From contig JAYKKI010000126.1 of the NCBI GenBank assembly GCA_039881145.1, forward strand, positions 3,740,501-3,804,500: 64,000 bases of DNA, written 5' to 3'. This document shows positions 51,170 to 62,969 of the stretch, in pieces; the first letter of the stretch is position 1; each line of letters begins with the position of its first letter. A program made the position numbers and the translations under genes. The notes beneath the pieces were generated by a model. That model ran no database searches and was not told the origin of the DNA. It saw nothing but the letters and a program-made list of their open reading frames with translations. The DNA is from Druceiella hillmani. Its lineage: Eukaryota > Arthropoda > Insecta > Lepidoptera > Hepialidae.

Positions 51170-51480
51170 TCTATGATCCAGTCAAACATTGGTTTCCAAG
51201 ATACAAAAAAAGAAAATTTTGATTTTTGTGATAATTCTCATCCCAATTTTCATCTTATAAAGAAAAATTAAGAAGCCTTATTGAAACAGATCTCAGATTA
51301 AGTCCACATTATCTAGCAGAACTATCTAATATTCTTATACCGCAATGGAAAAACAACTTCATGCTTTAGAGTATTAGTTGAAATATTATGTTTGGCTACC
51401 ACATGAGCTAACATTGATGAACTTAGATAGCAGGTTTATAAACAAAATTGCCTTTTTTAAAATTTAGTAATACTTCTATC
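51170..51480 (+). mobile_element. Mariner N-terminal fragment
   Basis: Frames read WFPRYKKRKF, then EKLRSLIETDLRLSPHYLAE and WLPHELTLMNLDSRF. This matches the W-F-x-R-F-K-S-G, L-x-x-L-L-x-E-D and W-V-P-H-E-L blocks of mariner DNA-binding domains. The catalytic domain is absent. Confidence 0.58.
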
Positions 51481-51489
51481 TAAATAGAA

Positions 51490-52760
51490 GAAATATCGAA
51501 CTATAAAAAATGTACGATAAAAATAAATCTTGTCAGGTATCCTGTACGAATTTTAGTTATTAATTAAGAGGCAGTTTAAACGACTAAGATTATTTTGAGA
51601 ATGGAAAAGATAATGTCACTTATTAATGTCATGTGATAAAGTATCGTCAATAGGTTTTTTCACTTCAATTTCAAATATTAATAAATAATAGATGTAAAAG
51701 AGCAACAGAGTCATACTATTGCAACAAACATGGAAATAACCCAGACTTATAGTTATGAATATCCTCCAAGAAAGGTATTAGCAAATTTTCTGTCTCCATT
51801 TTCCCAACTTTTTGTACTTGTAAATCACAAAATTGCAATTGCAAGTTACTATGTCTTTGTGTGCAATACAACCTAATGTGATTATTTAATCCTTTGTACT
51901 TGGGACACAATTCTCAATCACTACTCAACATATTAATACAAGTCGAATGGTGACTGTACGTCACCATCAAGAATACTTACATTCATTTTCATTTGTCAAG
52001 TTAAAGCTGTTGATTCGTTCATTGTTGATGAAAAACACATAAAATTTACAGAAAGAAAAGTTGGGTAAAACCATATCGTTTATAATAATTTTTGAGGCTA
52101 ATTATAACAAAAAATTAGTCTTTTTGTGAAATCCAGTAAAATTTCTACCACTTACAAATTGTCCGGTCAATTGTTTTGTGAGTTTGTTCTAAATTTATGT
52201 ATGTATTCATAATGATTTTATGCTAAGAAATAAAAAAAGAAAGGTAGGTAGTTGGTAGCGAAGGATTCTAATAGATATGGGTTACATAGAACAAACATAG
52301 ATACATGTAATAAATAAATATAGTATGTTAATAAATATTTTCTTGTAATAAATAAATTTCTTTATTACCTATTTACACTTTGTTAGAATCTTGTAAGTCC
52401 TCTTCCTCTGTATTCTATCACAACAAAATACATCTCATTTCCTGAAGTGTAAAGCACTTCCAACTATATTTTTATTGTAACCGTCATTAGAATAAATTTG
52501 AAGTGTATATTTTTTCAATACAATTTTTTATGTTGAAGTATTTTTTTAAACATCAGTAATATTGGGGAATGTGAATACTCATCCTGTTAATGCGATCTGC
52601 TAAACATATTGTTACTTTACTCATTACCATACCAGTTCCCCACTATTATAGCATGTCCCATTGAATACTATTCTCTTGTTTTGATGTATGAGAGATAGTT
52701 TAAGGATAAACCCTTATCTGTCAGTATTACAATTTATTTAAGTTCATTAAAAAATTGCAA
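51490..52760. other. Unassigned AT-rich stretch
   Basis: No exon, element or tandem repeat recognised. A short hairpin of 7-bp arms (CTTCTAT) lies near 51475. Confidence 0.4.
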
Positions 52761-52767
52761 AATACTC

Positions 52768-53662
52768 TTAATGGTCCAATGACTTGTGCCAAATTAGAGT
52801 GGATAATCAAATCTACTAATATTACTCTTTGCATTAGTCAGGATAAGAACACAAGCAATTGTCTAATAGCAAAGTCAGATTTCCCATTATTTTTATTGAG
52901 CAATCTGAGTCAGCATAGTCTAACTTAATCATATCTTTAAATATTTTGAAGAACCTAGAGAAAACTGTGCCTTCAAGTGAATTTGCGATATCTGAAATCT
53001 ATTATTACTTCACACAATCACCACTTCCTCTTGCTTTATATTTGAACATTAACGAACGGTGGTTATTTGGCAAATTATATATAAGTAGTGGTAAAGTTTT
53101 TGTATTAATTAAATTTTTGGAACTCTTCAAATTTTCTGTTGTCATTAATGTAAATTACCATATTTCTCTGCTTTCATCGTGTAATATGGAAATTTTTTGC
53201 AATGGCAAATTTTTTGCAAATGAGTGCATATGAACCTGGGAGAGAAAAAAATTTAAAAAAATTACTTTTAAATATCGAAAAAATATGAACACAAAAGCTT
53301 ACCTCCCTTGATCAATTTTACAAAACATTTCATTTAGTACCACTTTTATATTAAGCAGAAAACTAAGAAAAAAAATATTGCGCACAACTCTTTTTAACAC
53401 AACCAGTACTTGCCTGGAGTGCGGTGTTTAACCGCAGCGACGATGTCTTCACAGCTGTTCGCAGGTTATTTCCTAAGCAACACTAAACAATGTATGCAAG
53501 TATCGTGTGTACAAAAAAGATGACAAATAATTATGAATATTATTTCCAATTTTCTAAAAAGTCATCTTTTCAATTTTATTTTAATGACAATCAACTATTT
53601 TTCAGTCAAGGAATAACATCTTTCTTTATTCGATGCTTATTCCCTGACAACGTGTATATACA

Positions 53663-53707
<45 letters not shown>

Positions 53708-53709
53708 AT

Positions 53710-53748
<39 letters not shown>

Positions 53749-54167
53749 TATATATAAGAAAAAGTATTCTACTCTTGATAGAACTTTAGTCTTTGAAAAA
53801 GTTCACCTCTCCTCTCTTCCGTGAATACTTATTTCGGATTTTACCAGATATATAAATCAGATGATTTCCAGATATATAAAGCCAGATATATATCTCAAAA
53901 TTATTTTCACATAGGTACAAAAATATCTCGAAACTGTTTCTAGCTCCCTTTTCTTTTGAATAAATGTTGCTTAGTTTTTTAACTTAAATTGATTTAGACA
54001 AATAATTCGTGGGTAAGTTTATATTTGGGAACTTAATATTTCCTACAATAGCTAAATTGATAAAATATTACAAATTAATAATTCTTTACCTTTTCATTTA
54101 ACTCGTAAGGTTGAAATTCTGCTTGCAGGCAGAAAAATATAAAGCACCGATTTTACATAACTTGCAT
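52768..54167 (-). pseudogene. Pseudogene C of the DUF1091/CheB-like family
   Basis: Exon 1 (54090-54167) aligns with that of A and B over all 26 codons and keeps the donor AAG|gtaaag, but codon 5 is TAA (54153-54155). Of exon 2 only the 3' end remains (52768-52846), reading VDLIIHSNLAQVIGPL, and it is preceded by a short insertion. Its donor has become AGAGTATTT. I found no exon 3 or 4 between here and gene B. The upstream box is still recognisable, so the copy may still be transcribed. It is a dead duplicate of the B/E type. Confidence 0.7.
53658..53755. repeat. (TA)n microsatellite with GTGTGTGTA interruption
   Basis: Two TA runs separated by GTGTGTGTATATACATG; it lies in the intron remnant of pseudogene C. 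Confidence 0.95.
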
Positions 54168-54280
54168 CTTTAAGCAACTTATCCAATAATAAACATCAAA
54201 ACAGGCATAACATTAAATGTTGCATATAATCACTATTACAAATAAATTGTAGCATCAACAATTTACTAGAAGCGTTCCTC

Positions 54281-54328
54281 ATCAAATTTCTATAAATTTA
54301 AATGTATTTTATCTTGTGCAACAAATCT
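54281..54328 (-). promoter_or_regulatory. Promoter-like box of pseudogene C
   Basis: Minus strand: AGATTTGTTGCACAAGATAA, then TTTATAGAAATTTGAT. It is the closest match to the box of gene A, although the gene itself is dead. Confidence 0.5.
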
Positions 54329-54399
54329 AGAATGATTAGCAGTGTTAAATCATTCTATAAGTTAAACATACATAAGTACGGTAATTATGCAAAATTTAG

Positions 54400-55560
54400 A
54401 TTCAATACATGTAGATTCAAAACCTATTTATAATTACGTTAAGATTAAATGATATGTAGGTTATTTAAAAATTAAGCAACATGTAGTGAAAATAGATTAA
54501 TATTAAATATTTGATAATAAGTAATTTCAACTGAATGTCAAATGAACTATAATGTAAAACACTTTTTCAAAATTCTTTCATCTGTATGTAGACGTGACAA
54601 ATTTCCTTATTTAGATATTTGCTTTTCTTAGCTATAGTTTAAGAAGTTTCCAAGATAATTGGTTATTAAAAGTTAGAAAAGAAAATTTTTTTTTCGTGTA
54701 TTCACTATTTATTACATCAAATTCTATTAGTCTCAGAAAAAAATCGGGGTGAGGCAGTGTTGGGGACACAGCCATTTGTTTTATGTAAATATATGTATGT
54801 TAACGGGTTCTATCACTCTATCATATATAGACCAACTTTATATTAAGCTTTCTTAATTTTCAAATTGAACGCCATGCATGTTCACCATAACCATTCCATA
54901 CTAATGTTTTATACACGCAATCGATAAATCTTGACGAGAACTGTCAACTGAAACTCAATCGAGCGTCTACTCAGAGTTAAAATTTATACTAAATGGAAAT
55001 TATATGACACAGCAAAGTAACCTCAAAATGGGAATGCGTCCCATCCGCCGAATATGATGCATCACAGACCCCACTCAACATAATGAATTCTTTGATCCTG
55101 TAATTATAGACTGGTGTAATTAAATTTTGAATATAGATAACAATTATTTAACTCCAATGCCAAACTGTATCATCAGGTTTTCTGAATTGCCTATGGAAGC
55201 AAATTTAAAGACGTATTCACGTCAATAAAACTTCAAAAATTATCAGAAAACTCTTTTTCTAAATTGAATATCGCTAATAAGATTAATGATGATTCGCAAA
55301 GTGTTGACGTAATATTTCTTTTTTAATTTTCATTATGGATATGATGCTTTACATTATTCTGAATAAGAAAATGAGCTTATTAAAAGAAATTTTTTTTAAG
55401 AAAATTTTATTTTTATTTCCTTTTATTATTCACAATAATGGACTGAAACACAGCTGTGTTATGTTATAAGGAATAGTACACTCATTATTGCTTTTATTTT
55501 GCAAAATCATTACAAAACCAAATATACAACTAATGTATCAAAGAGTTTAATGAATTAGTT
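54400..55560. other. Space between gene E and pseudogene C
   Basis: No exon or element recognised with confidence. A stretch at 54730-55130 has a more even base composition than its surroundings and could be an unclassified dispersed element. Confidence 0.35.
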
Positions 55561-55562
55561 TA

Positions 55563-55724
55563 TTATGTTTTATTGATTACAACATGATATAAGTCAGTAC
55601 ATAATACCACTATTTTGCCAGCAGTAGTCACAACCCGTGTCACATACTCGCCTACCTTAAAAAAACTGCTTTCAAAAACTGTTGTCAACTTTTCAATTTT
55701 TTTTATTTCTATTACATGGGATCC
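55563..55724 (-). CDS. Gene E exon 4 (last exon)
   Basis: Fifty-three codons and TAA after acceptor atttcag. It starts GSHVIEIKKIEKL and contains VGEYVTRVVTTAGKIVVLC. Confidence 0.75.
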   Translation of the reverse strand, partial: GSHVIEIKKIEKLTTVFESSFFKVGEYVTRVVTTAGKIVVLCTDLYHVVINKT

Positions 55725-58700
55725 CTGAAATTTAAAAATGGCTTAAAATTCAATTGGAATTATTTAATATCAAGTTTTAGTTTCAAATAGATCAAAAGAT
55801 ATTTTACTCATGCCATAACCACTTCAAAGAAGGTTTCATTTTAGGGTGAAAACATATAGAAAAACTTAAAAGTAATACATATTCTAACAACGAAAGTAGT
55901 AAAACATATTCTCCCAATGATTTATTTCAATATGCTATGAAACTAAAAAAAATAAATTTGAGAAATGGCTCTATTTTGTTTATTTTTATAAATCTATTTT
56001 TGTATTTGCGTAAAAATGTTTCTACATCCCATACATGCTATACAAAATGCATGCTTACTTTCAATAGTATATATTTTGCAAAACCGAGTTCTACCTGGCT
56101 AGGTGACTTGAAGTAGTGACAAAGAAAGCAAAACATTCTTATTATGTATTCATATTCTTTGCATAATAATATTGGAATAACCTTTCTGCCCTTTCTAAGA
56201 AAACTAGCTAAATATCATATGGGTATTTACACACGATCATCTATGGAATGATGTCGTTACGTTTCCTGAAATAATTGAAAGCCAAGAATAACCAAAACTT
56301 CCTTTGCACTTTTTCCATAGACATTGACGATAAATATATAAAATTCAGTGTTATCAACAGAATGATGATAAGATTATGTAAACTGATTGAAAACATAGTA
56401 TTTAACACACAAAATGTTAGGAAAACACAGAGGTTGATACGCTGGCCTATGAAACCACTAACCTAGGCCAATATATGTTTGCACAGTATTATCTTTCTTT
56501 TCTCACTTCAAAAGAGTTGCAAAAATCATTGTCTTATTTTATTTTAAACAAAAAATTGTTAAAAAGTCAGTTGTTTTGTAATTCAATAATTAATAAACAA
56601 AAAATGTGAATAACATAGATGGCAAAAATGTTCCCAACCTTCAAAAGACAACACTCAGGAGTCAAATGCCAATTATACAAAGACAATGATCTGGTCAAAT
56701 AATGCTTGCAAAAATTTTTGATGTTGTAGTCAGTAATCCTTTTATTAGTACCATTTGCTTTCAGGTTAAGTTTCACTCGCATCTATAAAATTGAAAATTA
56801 TAAGTTTAAACTAAAAGACAAAAAAATTTTTTATTATTAGTTTATTTAATTACATTCTACAGTATATTTATAAGCAAGATATTTTTGTACCATTACAATT
56901 TTAAAAAAACATAAAAAAAATGTATATATAAATTTTTTTTCCTGGAATCTATTAGAGGGTAGATTCAAATACAAGCAATTAGTGAAATTTATCCCCCAAG
57001 ACCAAGGTTTATAATTTAAGGCTCTGTTATCATTCAACCTTGCTCACACAATGACCTAATTTCATTTTGGGCGCCCCATATGAATCTCATTACAAAGCCT
57101 TGTTTATGTTTGTGCATCCAAAAAGACCAAAAATGTACTGCAAAGTTGTTACAAGCTAAATTAAAATGTTGAAAACATTTGTAAGTTAGCGGGTGAAATA
57201 CAACACAGACATAATAATAAAAATATCTATGACCTATGTTGGTTATTCTGTGCAAGAATATCGAAAAAGGATGAGAGAGTGATTTTACAGGTGTTTGAGA
57301 AAAGTATACATCTATCATTGCATTCTGGTAAGTAATGTAAAGAAGGTCTAAATGTGTAATGTGTTGGCGAACAACTACGGTCCAAAAAACACCTAAAAAA
57401 GACTCACTTGGGTGAAAAAAAATTTTAATAGCAATTAAGGTAATGTTAGCGTAATATTTTTTAGACAAAGCTTTTTCTTGGGCAAATTATTCCATTAATC
57501 ATACCTGGTTTACTCAGGTATGATTAATGGAATAACTTGGAGTGGAATAACTAAATTCATCCTGTGGAATCTGCGAAAAGTGCATGTCGTCAAAACAGAA
57601 ATTTGGCACTTTATTATAAATCATTGTTCCCGCTACAAAATTAATAGAAAGTAAGCTTCAGTGATGCCATGGAAAAAAATAAAAACATAGATGACCAGGA
57701 AACTTATTAATAATAAAACGTTTAGGTTTATATTACGCAGTGAGTGTGTAAATTTATTAACTTATCCCAAATATTTTTTGAATTTTTGCTCTATATTCGC
57801 GTGTCAAATAACCCATATAATAATTTAACTTTACAATTAAAAAAGCATTAAAATTTATAGTTTAAGTAGTATAGAGGCATCTCTTCCTTTTGTATTTCTC
57901 TGTTGATTAACAAATAGTGTCAATTATCCATACAGAAACATAAATCCTATGACAATATGTTAAATAATACATTAACCAATAATATTTGTTCAAGCATCAT
58001 AAAAAATATGAAATAATTAATCATTCACTTCTATCCCAATTATTTAAGATAATGTTACTTACAAAAATTAAACTTCGTCAAGAACCATAACCTACAAACC
58101 AATATTCTCTATCTAATTCAGCATTTCATATCTAGTGCTCAGGGCAATATCAGAATGCGCCTCATACATGTTGTACAATTTAATTTTATATTATTATTAA
58201 AAAATAATATACAAACCAATATTAAACTTACTTTCCTTAAATCAAACAATATTTTGGAAGCCGGACTAAATAAAACAATAATGTATTATATACTAAGTTC
58301 ACAAACTAGAGAAAAACCAACACCATAGTGCTCACTATTTCATATTATTTTTGACAGCTCCTACACAGGGAGATAATAGGGGTCAAAATAAACGCATTTT
58401 TTTAGAATCTTAGGAATACTCTGCATTAATATCAAATCACAAAAAACATAAGTCTCATTCCATGAAATAAAAAATATAGCACAACAAACTATACATTCAT
58501 CGTAACAATTGTTACAATAATTTTATTTAAATTTATTGTTAATTTATTTTTAAATTTTAAATGTATTGTATTTGTTTAAGATAATTTTCTATAATTATAC
58601 AATGAGAGATGATAGTAGGAGGATTTTATGAAATTTCAAGTGTTTTTTGTAATTAGTATGTCCTCACAGCTAACAGGATGTTAGCATAAATATGCCAAAC

Positions 58701-60764
58701 ATGTGACATTAATTATATTATCCAACCACATCTCAACAATCACATGTCACACTAAACACTGCCTTCCATTTCTTTGATATATACTGCAGAGGTCATTGAT
58801 TAACTTTTTAACAATACTCATTATATGATGTCTACATACACTTATAGGTCCAATAACTTGAGTCACATTAGAGTGAATAATCAAATCCATGGTTTCATTA
58901 GTATTACGCACTAATGTGAAGGTGACATTAACAACATTTGAGTTTCTTTGCTCCATGCATTTCTTGATATCTTTTAAATAAAATTTAACTCCATTCTGAA
59001 ATATTTCAAACTTTCATTAAAATTTTATATTTTTTAGAAGAATTGTATATTATTACAAGTACTTTTTTAATCAACAACCCAGATAACATGTAAACTTGAG
59101 GCAAACTTGGTTTCCTTTGATTCTAAATTGTTACATGAAATATGAAAGTTGAAGTTTGTGACAATATTGCTGCAATATTATTAAGTTAAAGATTATATTT
59201 CAAGTTTGTGACAATATTGCTGCAATATTGTTAAATTAAAGATGATATTTCAAGTTTGTGACAATATTGTTAAGTTAAAGATGATATTTCAAGTTTGTGA
59301 CAATATTGCTGCAATATGGTTAAGTTAAAGATGATGTTTCAAATTTGTGACAATATTGCTGCAATATTGTTAAGTTAAAGATGATATATCAAGTTTGTGA
59401 CAATATTGCTGCAACATTATTCTTGCTCTATTGCCAGTAGAGCAAAACACCCAGCCATGTTTACTGCGTTTTTTATTGACTTGCTGCAAGTGTGTAAACT
59501 TGCCATGGCAAACTTGACACAAACCTTCTCTTTTGATATATCAAACTAATTGCAAGTCAGAATGAAGTTTATATTGCTATCTTTGAAATAATGTAATTTA
59601 GTCAAACCAAAGTAGAAAGGATAAAAATAGCCATTTAGCTGGATTTTTATGTGCAGCTTTATTTTACAATTTTGACTGCTATGTCAATTATACATGACTG
59701 ACACCATAAATATCTAGAAGTCACTCGTATATGACTGACAAGACCAGATTTTACAAGTTTTGTTAAGAATCATTCAATCATATGTAATTGAAGGTACCTG
59801 TTAAAACTGTTATAAGTAGGTACTTAAGAATTCACCCAGGTTGGTGAACTCTTCTACACAAATGGTTGTGATAGTGTATAAATGATAGAAATTATACCTC
59901 TATACTAAAAAAAAATTATAAAAAAACATCAAAAAAATTCTTAGCTATAACATACAATTCATTTTATAAGGGGTGAAAGGGGCTGAAATTTGCATTATTT
60001 GTTATAAATGTAATTATATACTTTACAATAGAAATGACCACATAGTTTTTAGCAGTTTAAACAATGTATACATATGCAAAAAAACTCTCACTAAAGTAAC
60101 TATTTGCAAAAATAAGCCATAAATATATTTTAGCCTACATACAACAAGGATATTACCTGGATCTTCCTTTGATATAAGTCCGAATTTCAGAACTTGGAAA
60201 AAAGTACATTTAGCTTGTTATTGCTAAACTGCTTGTGCACAAGTATACTTAACTCTGATATGCTTAATTACTCAATTCGACTGCATAAAATAAGCTAAAC
60301 ATGTTAAGTAACTCGCATTTAATTAACACATCATAAATAAACACGACATGAGTCAAATATATAATAATATAACTGAAAAATTTACCTACATGAAATGGAA
60401 TCTCATGAAGACGTTGTAATACAACGAAACCTAGGTTGTGGGAAAGAACTTAAAGAAAGTAGAAATAATACTACATTATGTAGTTTCATTTAATTGTGGA
60501 ATTCTGACTACAATTAGTCTAACATATCAGTTCACATGCTCATTTCTAACATAAAAATATCTCTAGAATTTATAGCTTGAGTAACTTTAATTCTTTAAAT
60601 TTAATATTTTCTTAAAAGTTTCTGTAAACTGACAAATTTCTTTAAACTGACAATATCTTTAATAGACGAAAGCTTACCAAATTAGACTTTTCACTAAACT
60701 CATAAAGTTTAAATTTAATTTGCAAAAAGAAAAAGACAAAAAGACAATTTTTTATGACTTGCAT
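55563..60764 (-). CDS. Gene E: DUF1091/CheB-like protein, four exons, exon 1 donor damaged
   Basis: Exons 60687-60764, 58840-58995, 56639-56782 and 55563-55724 would join in phase 0 to give 179 aa and a TAA. All four Cys, both sequons (NET and NVT) and GEYVTRVV are kept. Donors of exon 2 (gtatgt) and exon 3 (gttggg) and all acceptors are present. After exon 1, however, the sequence is AAGTCTAAT instead of AAGGT: one G is missing. A GT is available one base earlier, but using it would shift the frame. The gene is therefore either recently inactivated, spliced with an unusual donor, or affected by a one-base sequencing error. Exon 1 has also lost the Trp-Cys of its paralogues. Intron 1 holds the 50-bp minisatellite; intron 2 holds an unexplained 144-codon frame and a hairpin. 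Confidence 0.6.
56639..56782 (-). CDS. Gene E exon 3
   Basis: Forty-eight codons between acceptor ttatag and donor AAG|gttggg. It contains DYNIKNFCKHYLTRSLSLY and TPECC. Confidence 0.76.
57034..57468 (-). other. Unexplained 144-codon open frame in intron 2 of gene E
   Basis: The longest ATG-to-stop frame in the window, in DNA where stops are frequent. It is rich in Phe, His and Tyr, with phrases such as VFWTVVVRQHITHLDLLYI and NNFAVHFWSFWMHKHKQGF. I do not recognise it. There is no signal peptide, splice context or promoter box, and it runs in the same direction as gene E. It could be a transposon fragment or chance. Confidence 0.25.
57487..57535. repeat. Perfect 21-bp inverted repeat, 7-nt loop
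   Basis: Arms 57487-57507 and 57515-57535 (TTATTCCATTAATCATACCTG) around GTTTACT. The right arm runs on into TGGAATAAC, which recurs about 10 bp later. Confidence 0.95.
57540..58835. other. Intron 2 of gene E, unassigned part
   Basis: AT-rich; a short perfect palindrome GTAACAATTGTTAC lies near 58503. Nothing else recognised. Confidence 0.4.
58840..58995 (-). CDS. Gene E exon 2
   Basis: Fifty-two codons between acceptor tttcag and donor AGT|gtatgt. It starts NGVKFYLKDIKKCMEQRN, has the sequons NET and NVT, and ends IGPIS. Confidence 0.76.
59152..59420. repeat. 50-bp minisatellite, six units, in intron 1 of gene E
   Basis: Units start at 59152, 59202, 59252, 59291, 59341 and 59391, each beginning AAGTTTGTGACAATATTG. 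Each unit has a palindromic core ACAATATTGC-T-GCAATATTGT. The unit at 59252 lacks 11 bp, half of the core. Similar AAACTTG and CAAGTTT words continue to about 59520. Confidence 0.92.
59530..60680. other. Intron 1 of gene E, unassigned part
   Basis: AT-rich; no element recognised. Confidence 0.4.
60687..60764 (-). CDS. Gene E exon 1 (signal peptide, damaged donor)
   Basis: Twenty-six codons: MQVIKNCLFVFFFLQ then KFKLYEFSEK. The last codon AAG is followed by TCTAAT rather than GT. The plus-strand ORF across it (60720-60935) is only a shadow. Confidence 0.65.
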
Positions 60765-60840
60765 AGTGAAGCAAAAAATCCTATGACAAATGAAGAAAAC
60801 AGCCCAATACTCGTTATACCTAAATTTCATGAATTTACTG

Positions 60841-60881
60841 GCATCTCATTATATAAACAAGGTTTATCTTCTCGACAAATC
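60841..60881 (-). promoter_or_regulatory. Promoter-like box of gene E
   Basis: Minus strand: GATTTGTCGAGAAGATAAAC, then TTTATATAATGAGATGC. The GATAA element is kept and a full TATATAA follows. It lies about 85 bp before the ATG. Confidence 0.5.
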
Positions 60882-61019
60882 AACAATAAAATTATTATAG
60901 TTGATAATGTTATTTCCTTTACCGACAAACGATAATGACAAGCCATTCCATAAAGTGAAGTACAAATATGCTTATTATTTACAAAATGAGTACTTAAATT
61001 CAGATCAAGGTGATACAAA

Positions 61020-62335
61020 TGAATGTTGTTAATAAGTTTAAACTATAATAATATGGAACGTGCTAGAAAATATATCTTTTATTATAAGAATTTTGCATTT
61101 AAAATTGCTTTTATACTGTAAAAAAGATATTTAATGAAAAATTCATTTTTATGACTACTAAGCACATGTAAATAAATGATATAAAGGATACATGACCTAG
61201 CAATAGTGAAATCTACTTTTCACTACAACTTTGATTAGATAAAGAACACTTTAAATCTAAGAGAAGCTTTCCGCAAAAATGAAGCATTCAATATATGATA
61301 GATCTAATATTAGAATACATGTATTATTTAACTGTATTACAAAACTATTTTTTATGCTGTCATTAACCAAAAGATGGGAAAACAATAAGCATAAACTAAG
61401 CAAAAATCATGTCTAACACCCATGCGGCACCTATACATATGAGCTGTGCACATGTTGAATTTTCTACTCCTGAAGTTGTTTATCACTATGTATAACTAGA
61501 ACAAACAGCCTAATGAAATAAATACAGCTTTGAGAAAGGAGGTAAATTGGGGAATACACTTGGGTATTATTTGAAAAACTTCACCATATAATCTTATCCA
61601 AAATACCCCAGTGTTTGAAGATAAAAGTCTTCAATGAGCGTGTTATGGAAAACGGAAGCAAGACGTAGCCCCCTACTATTGAACTCGCAAAAAAACTCAA
61701 GTCACTTAGCAGGCTATGGAAACGGCTGTGTTTGGGCTTTCTCTACGATATGTCTAAACAAAAAAAATTATAAAATTATTCAACAAATATTATTTATTTT
61801 AAACATTTTTTTTTTTAAACCAAATACATTGATAATTGTTTCGCGATAGTTAATAATCCATCAATAATATCTTGCAATATTCCATATCAAATTTTTAAAC
61901 CAAAAGTTGGAATTATCTGAAAAACATTACATTATCTGAAAAAGCATAGCACTAGAGTTGCTTGTTGGATAAGATTACAACAACGAAAAGAGGCAAACAA
62001 TTTCCTTGCTATGTCAAAAGCTATATTTCCTTGCTGCAAAAATTCAGGTTAATATTTTTCTACCAATTGTATGCCATTTTAGTGTTTTTAATGAAAATTT
62101 ATTTTAGGCCTTCGGTGGCTCGGTAAATAGGTTTTCAGCAATTTATATTTTATAGAAGGCAGTTTATACTCCTACAGTAGGAACATATTATTAGGCTGAG
62201 AAAGAAAGAGATAGAGAATTGAAGTAATTTTTTTCTAGAAGGAACTGGTTTCACAAATTCGCAGATATTTGTTTTTATTTTCAAACAAAAATATAATAAT
62301 TATTGTGAATTATTTATTAACTTACATAATTTATT
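61020..62335. other. Upstream of gene E, no gene seen
   Basis: AT-rich. A short GC-richer stretch at 61630-61740 carries an ORF with no family I recognise. Confidence 0.4.
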
Positions 62336-62337
62336 TC

Positions 62338-62960
62338 ATCATCATAATCATCATCAGTAGCTCGACAGCCCACGGTGTGCCAAGACTTTCCTTTGAAGCG
62401 ACTTCCATGCAGCCCTCTGTGTGACAGCCAATCTCCGAATATGGACCATCAGCACCCCAAATTCTTCTCCACCACATCTTCCCATCTCATCTTAGGTCTT
62501 CCTCTTTTTCTCTGTCCATGCAGTTTAGTCAAAATCCTTTTGAAGGAATTTGGGTCCCCATTTAAATAACATGACCAGCCCAATTTAGTCTATTAATTTT
62601 AATAGATTTTATGATATCTGAGTCTTTGTAAACTTTATATATTTCTGAGTTGTATCTCCTTCTCGAAATATCATTTTACTCCAAGAATGATTTTAAAACC
62701 TTTTGCTCACAAATACCCAAATGAACCATAGATCAAAACTGGTCTAATGAGAGCTTTGTGTAACAGAATTTTATTTTTCTAGAAATAAATTGTGACCTGA
62801 GAAAGTTTTTCAGTCCATAGAAAGCTACATTAGCAGCAACAATTCTACTTTTAATTTCTGACAGTATTTTATTTTGACAATCAATTTCAGATCCCGAGTA
62901 TTTAGAACCTGGTACTGAATCAAAAGTGTAAGTGTATCTAAAGTAACCTTGTTAAAAATT
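62338..62960 (-). mobile_element. Non-LTR retrotransposon 3' part with (ATG)n tail
   Basis: Minus strand, in shifting frames: KYSGSEIDCQNKILSEIKSR, AANVAFYGLKNFL, RRRYNSEIYKVYKDSD, INRLNWAGHV, EKKRKT, and QRAAWKSLQRKVLAHRGLSS, then a stop and (ATGATG)n. This is the thumb-to-C-terminus of an insect non-LTR reverse transcriptase frame; the upstream polymerase is absent, so it is a 5'-truncated copy. Its ending matches the copy at 26700. Confidence 0.72.
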
Positions 62961-62969
62961 TGATGAGAA

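Noticed and set aside
59152..59420. Possible CRISPR-like array
   Set aside because: The 50-bp units follow each other directly without unique spacers, and the host is a eukaryote. It is a minisatellite.
60720..60935. 71-codon plus-strand ORF
   Set aside because: It is the antisense shadow of exon 1 and the promoter region of gene E.
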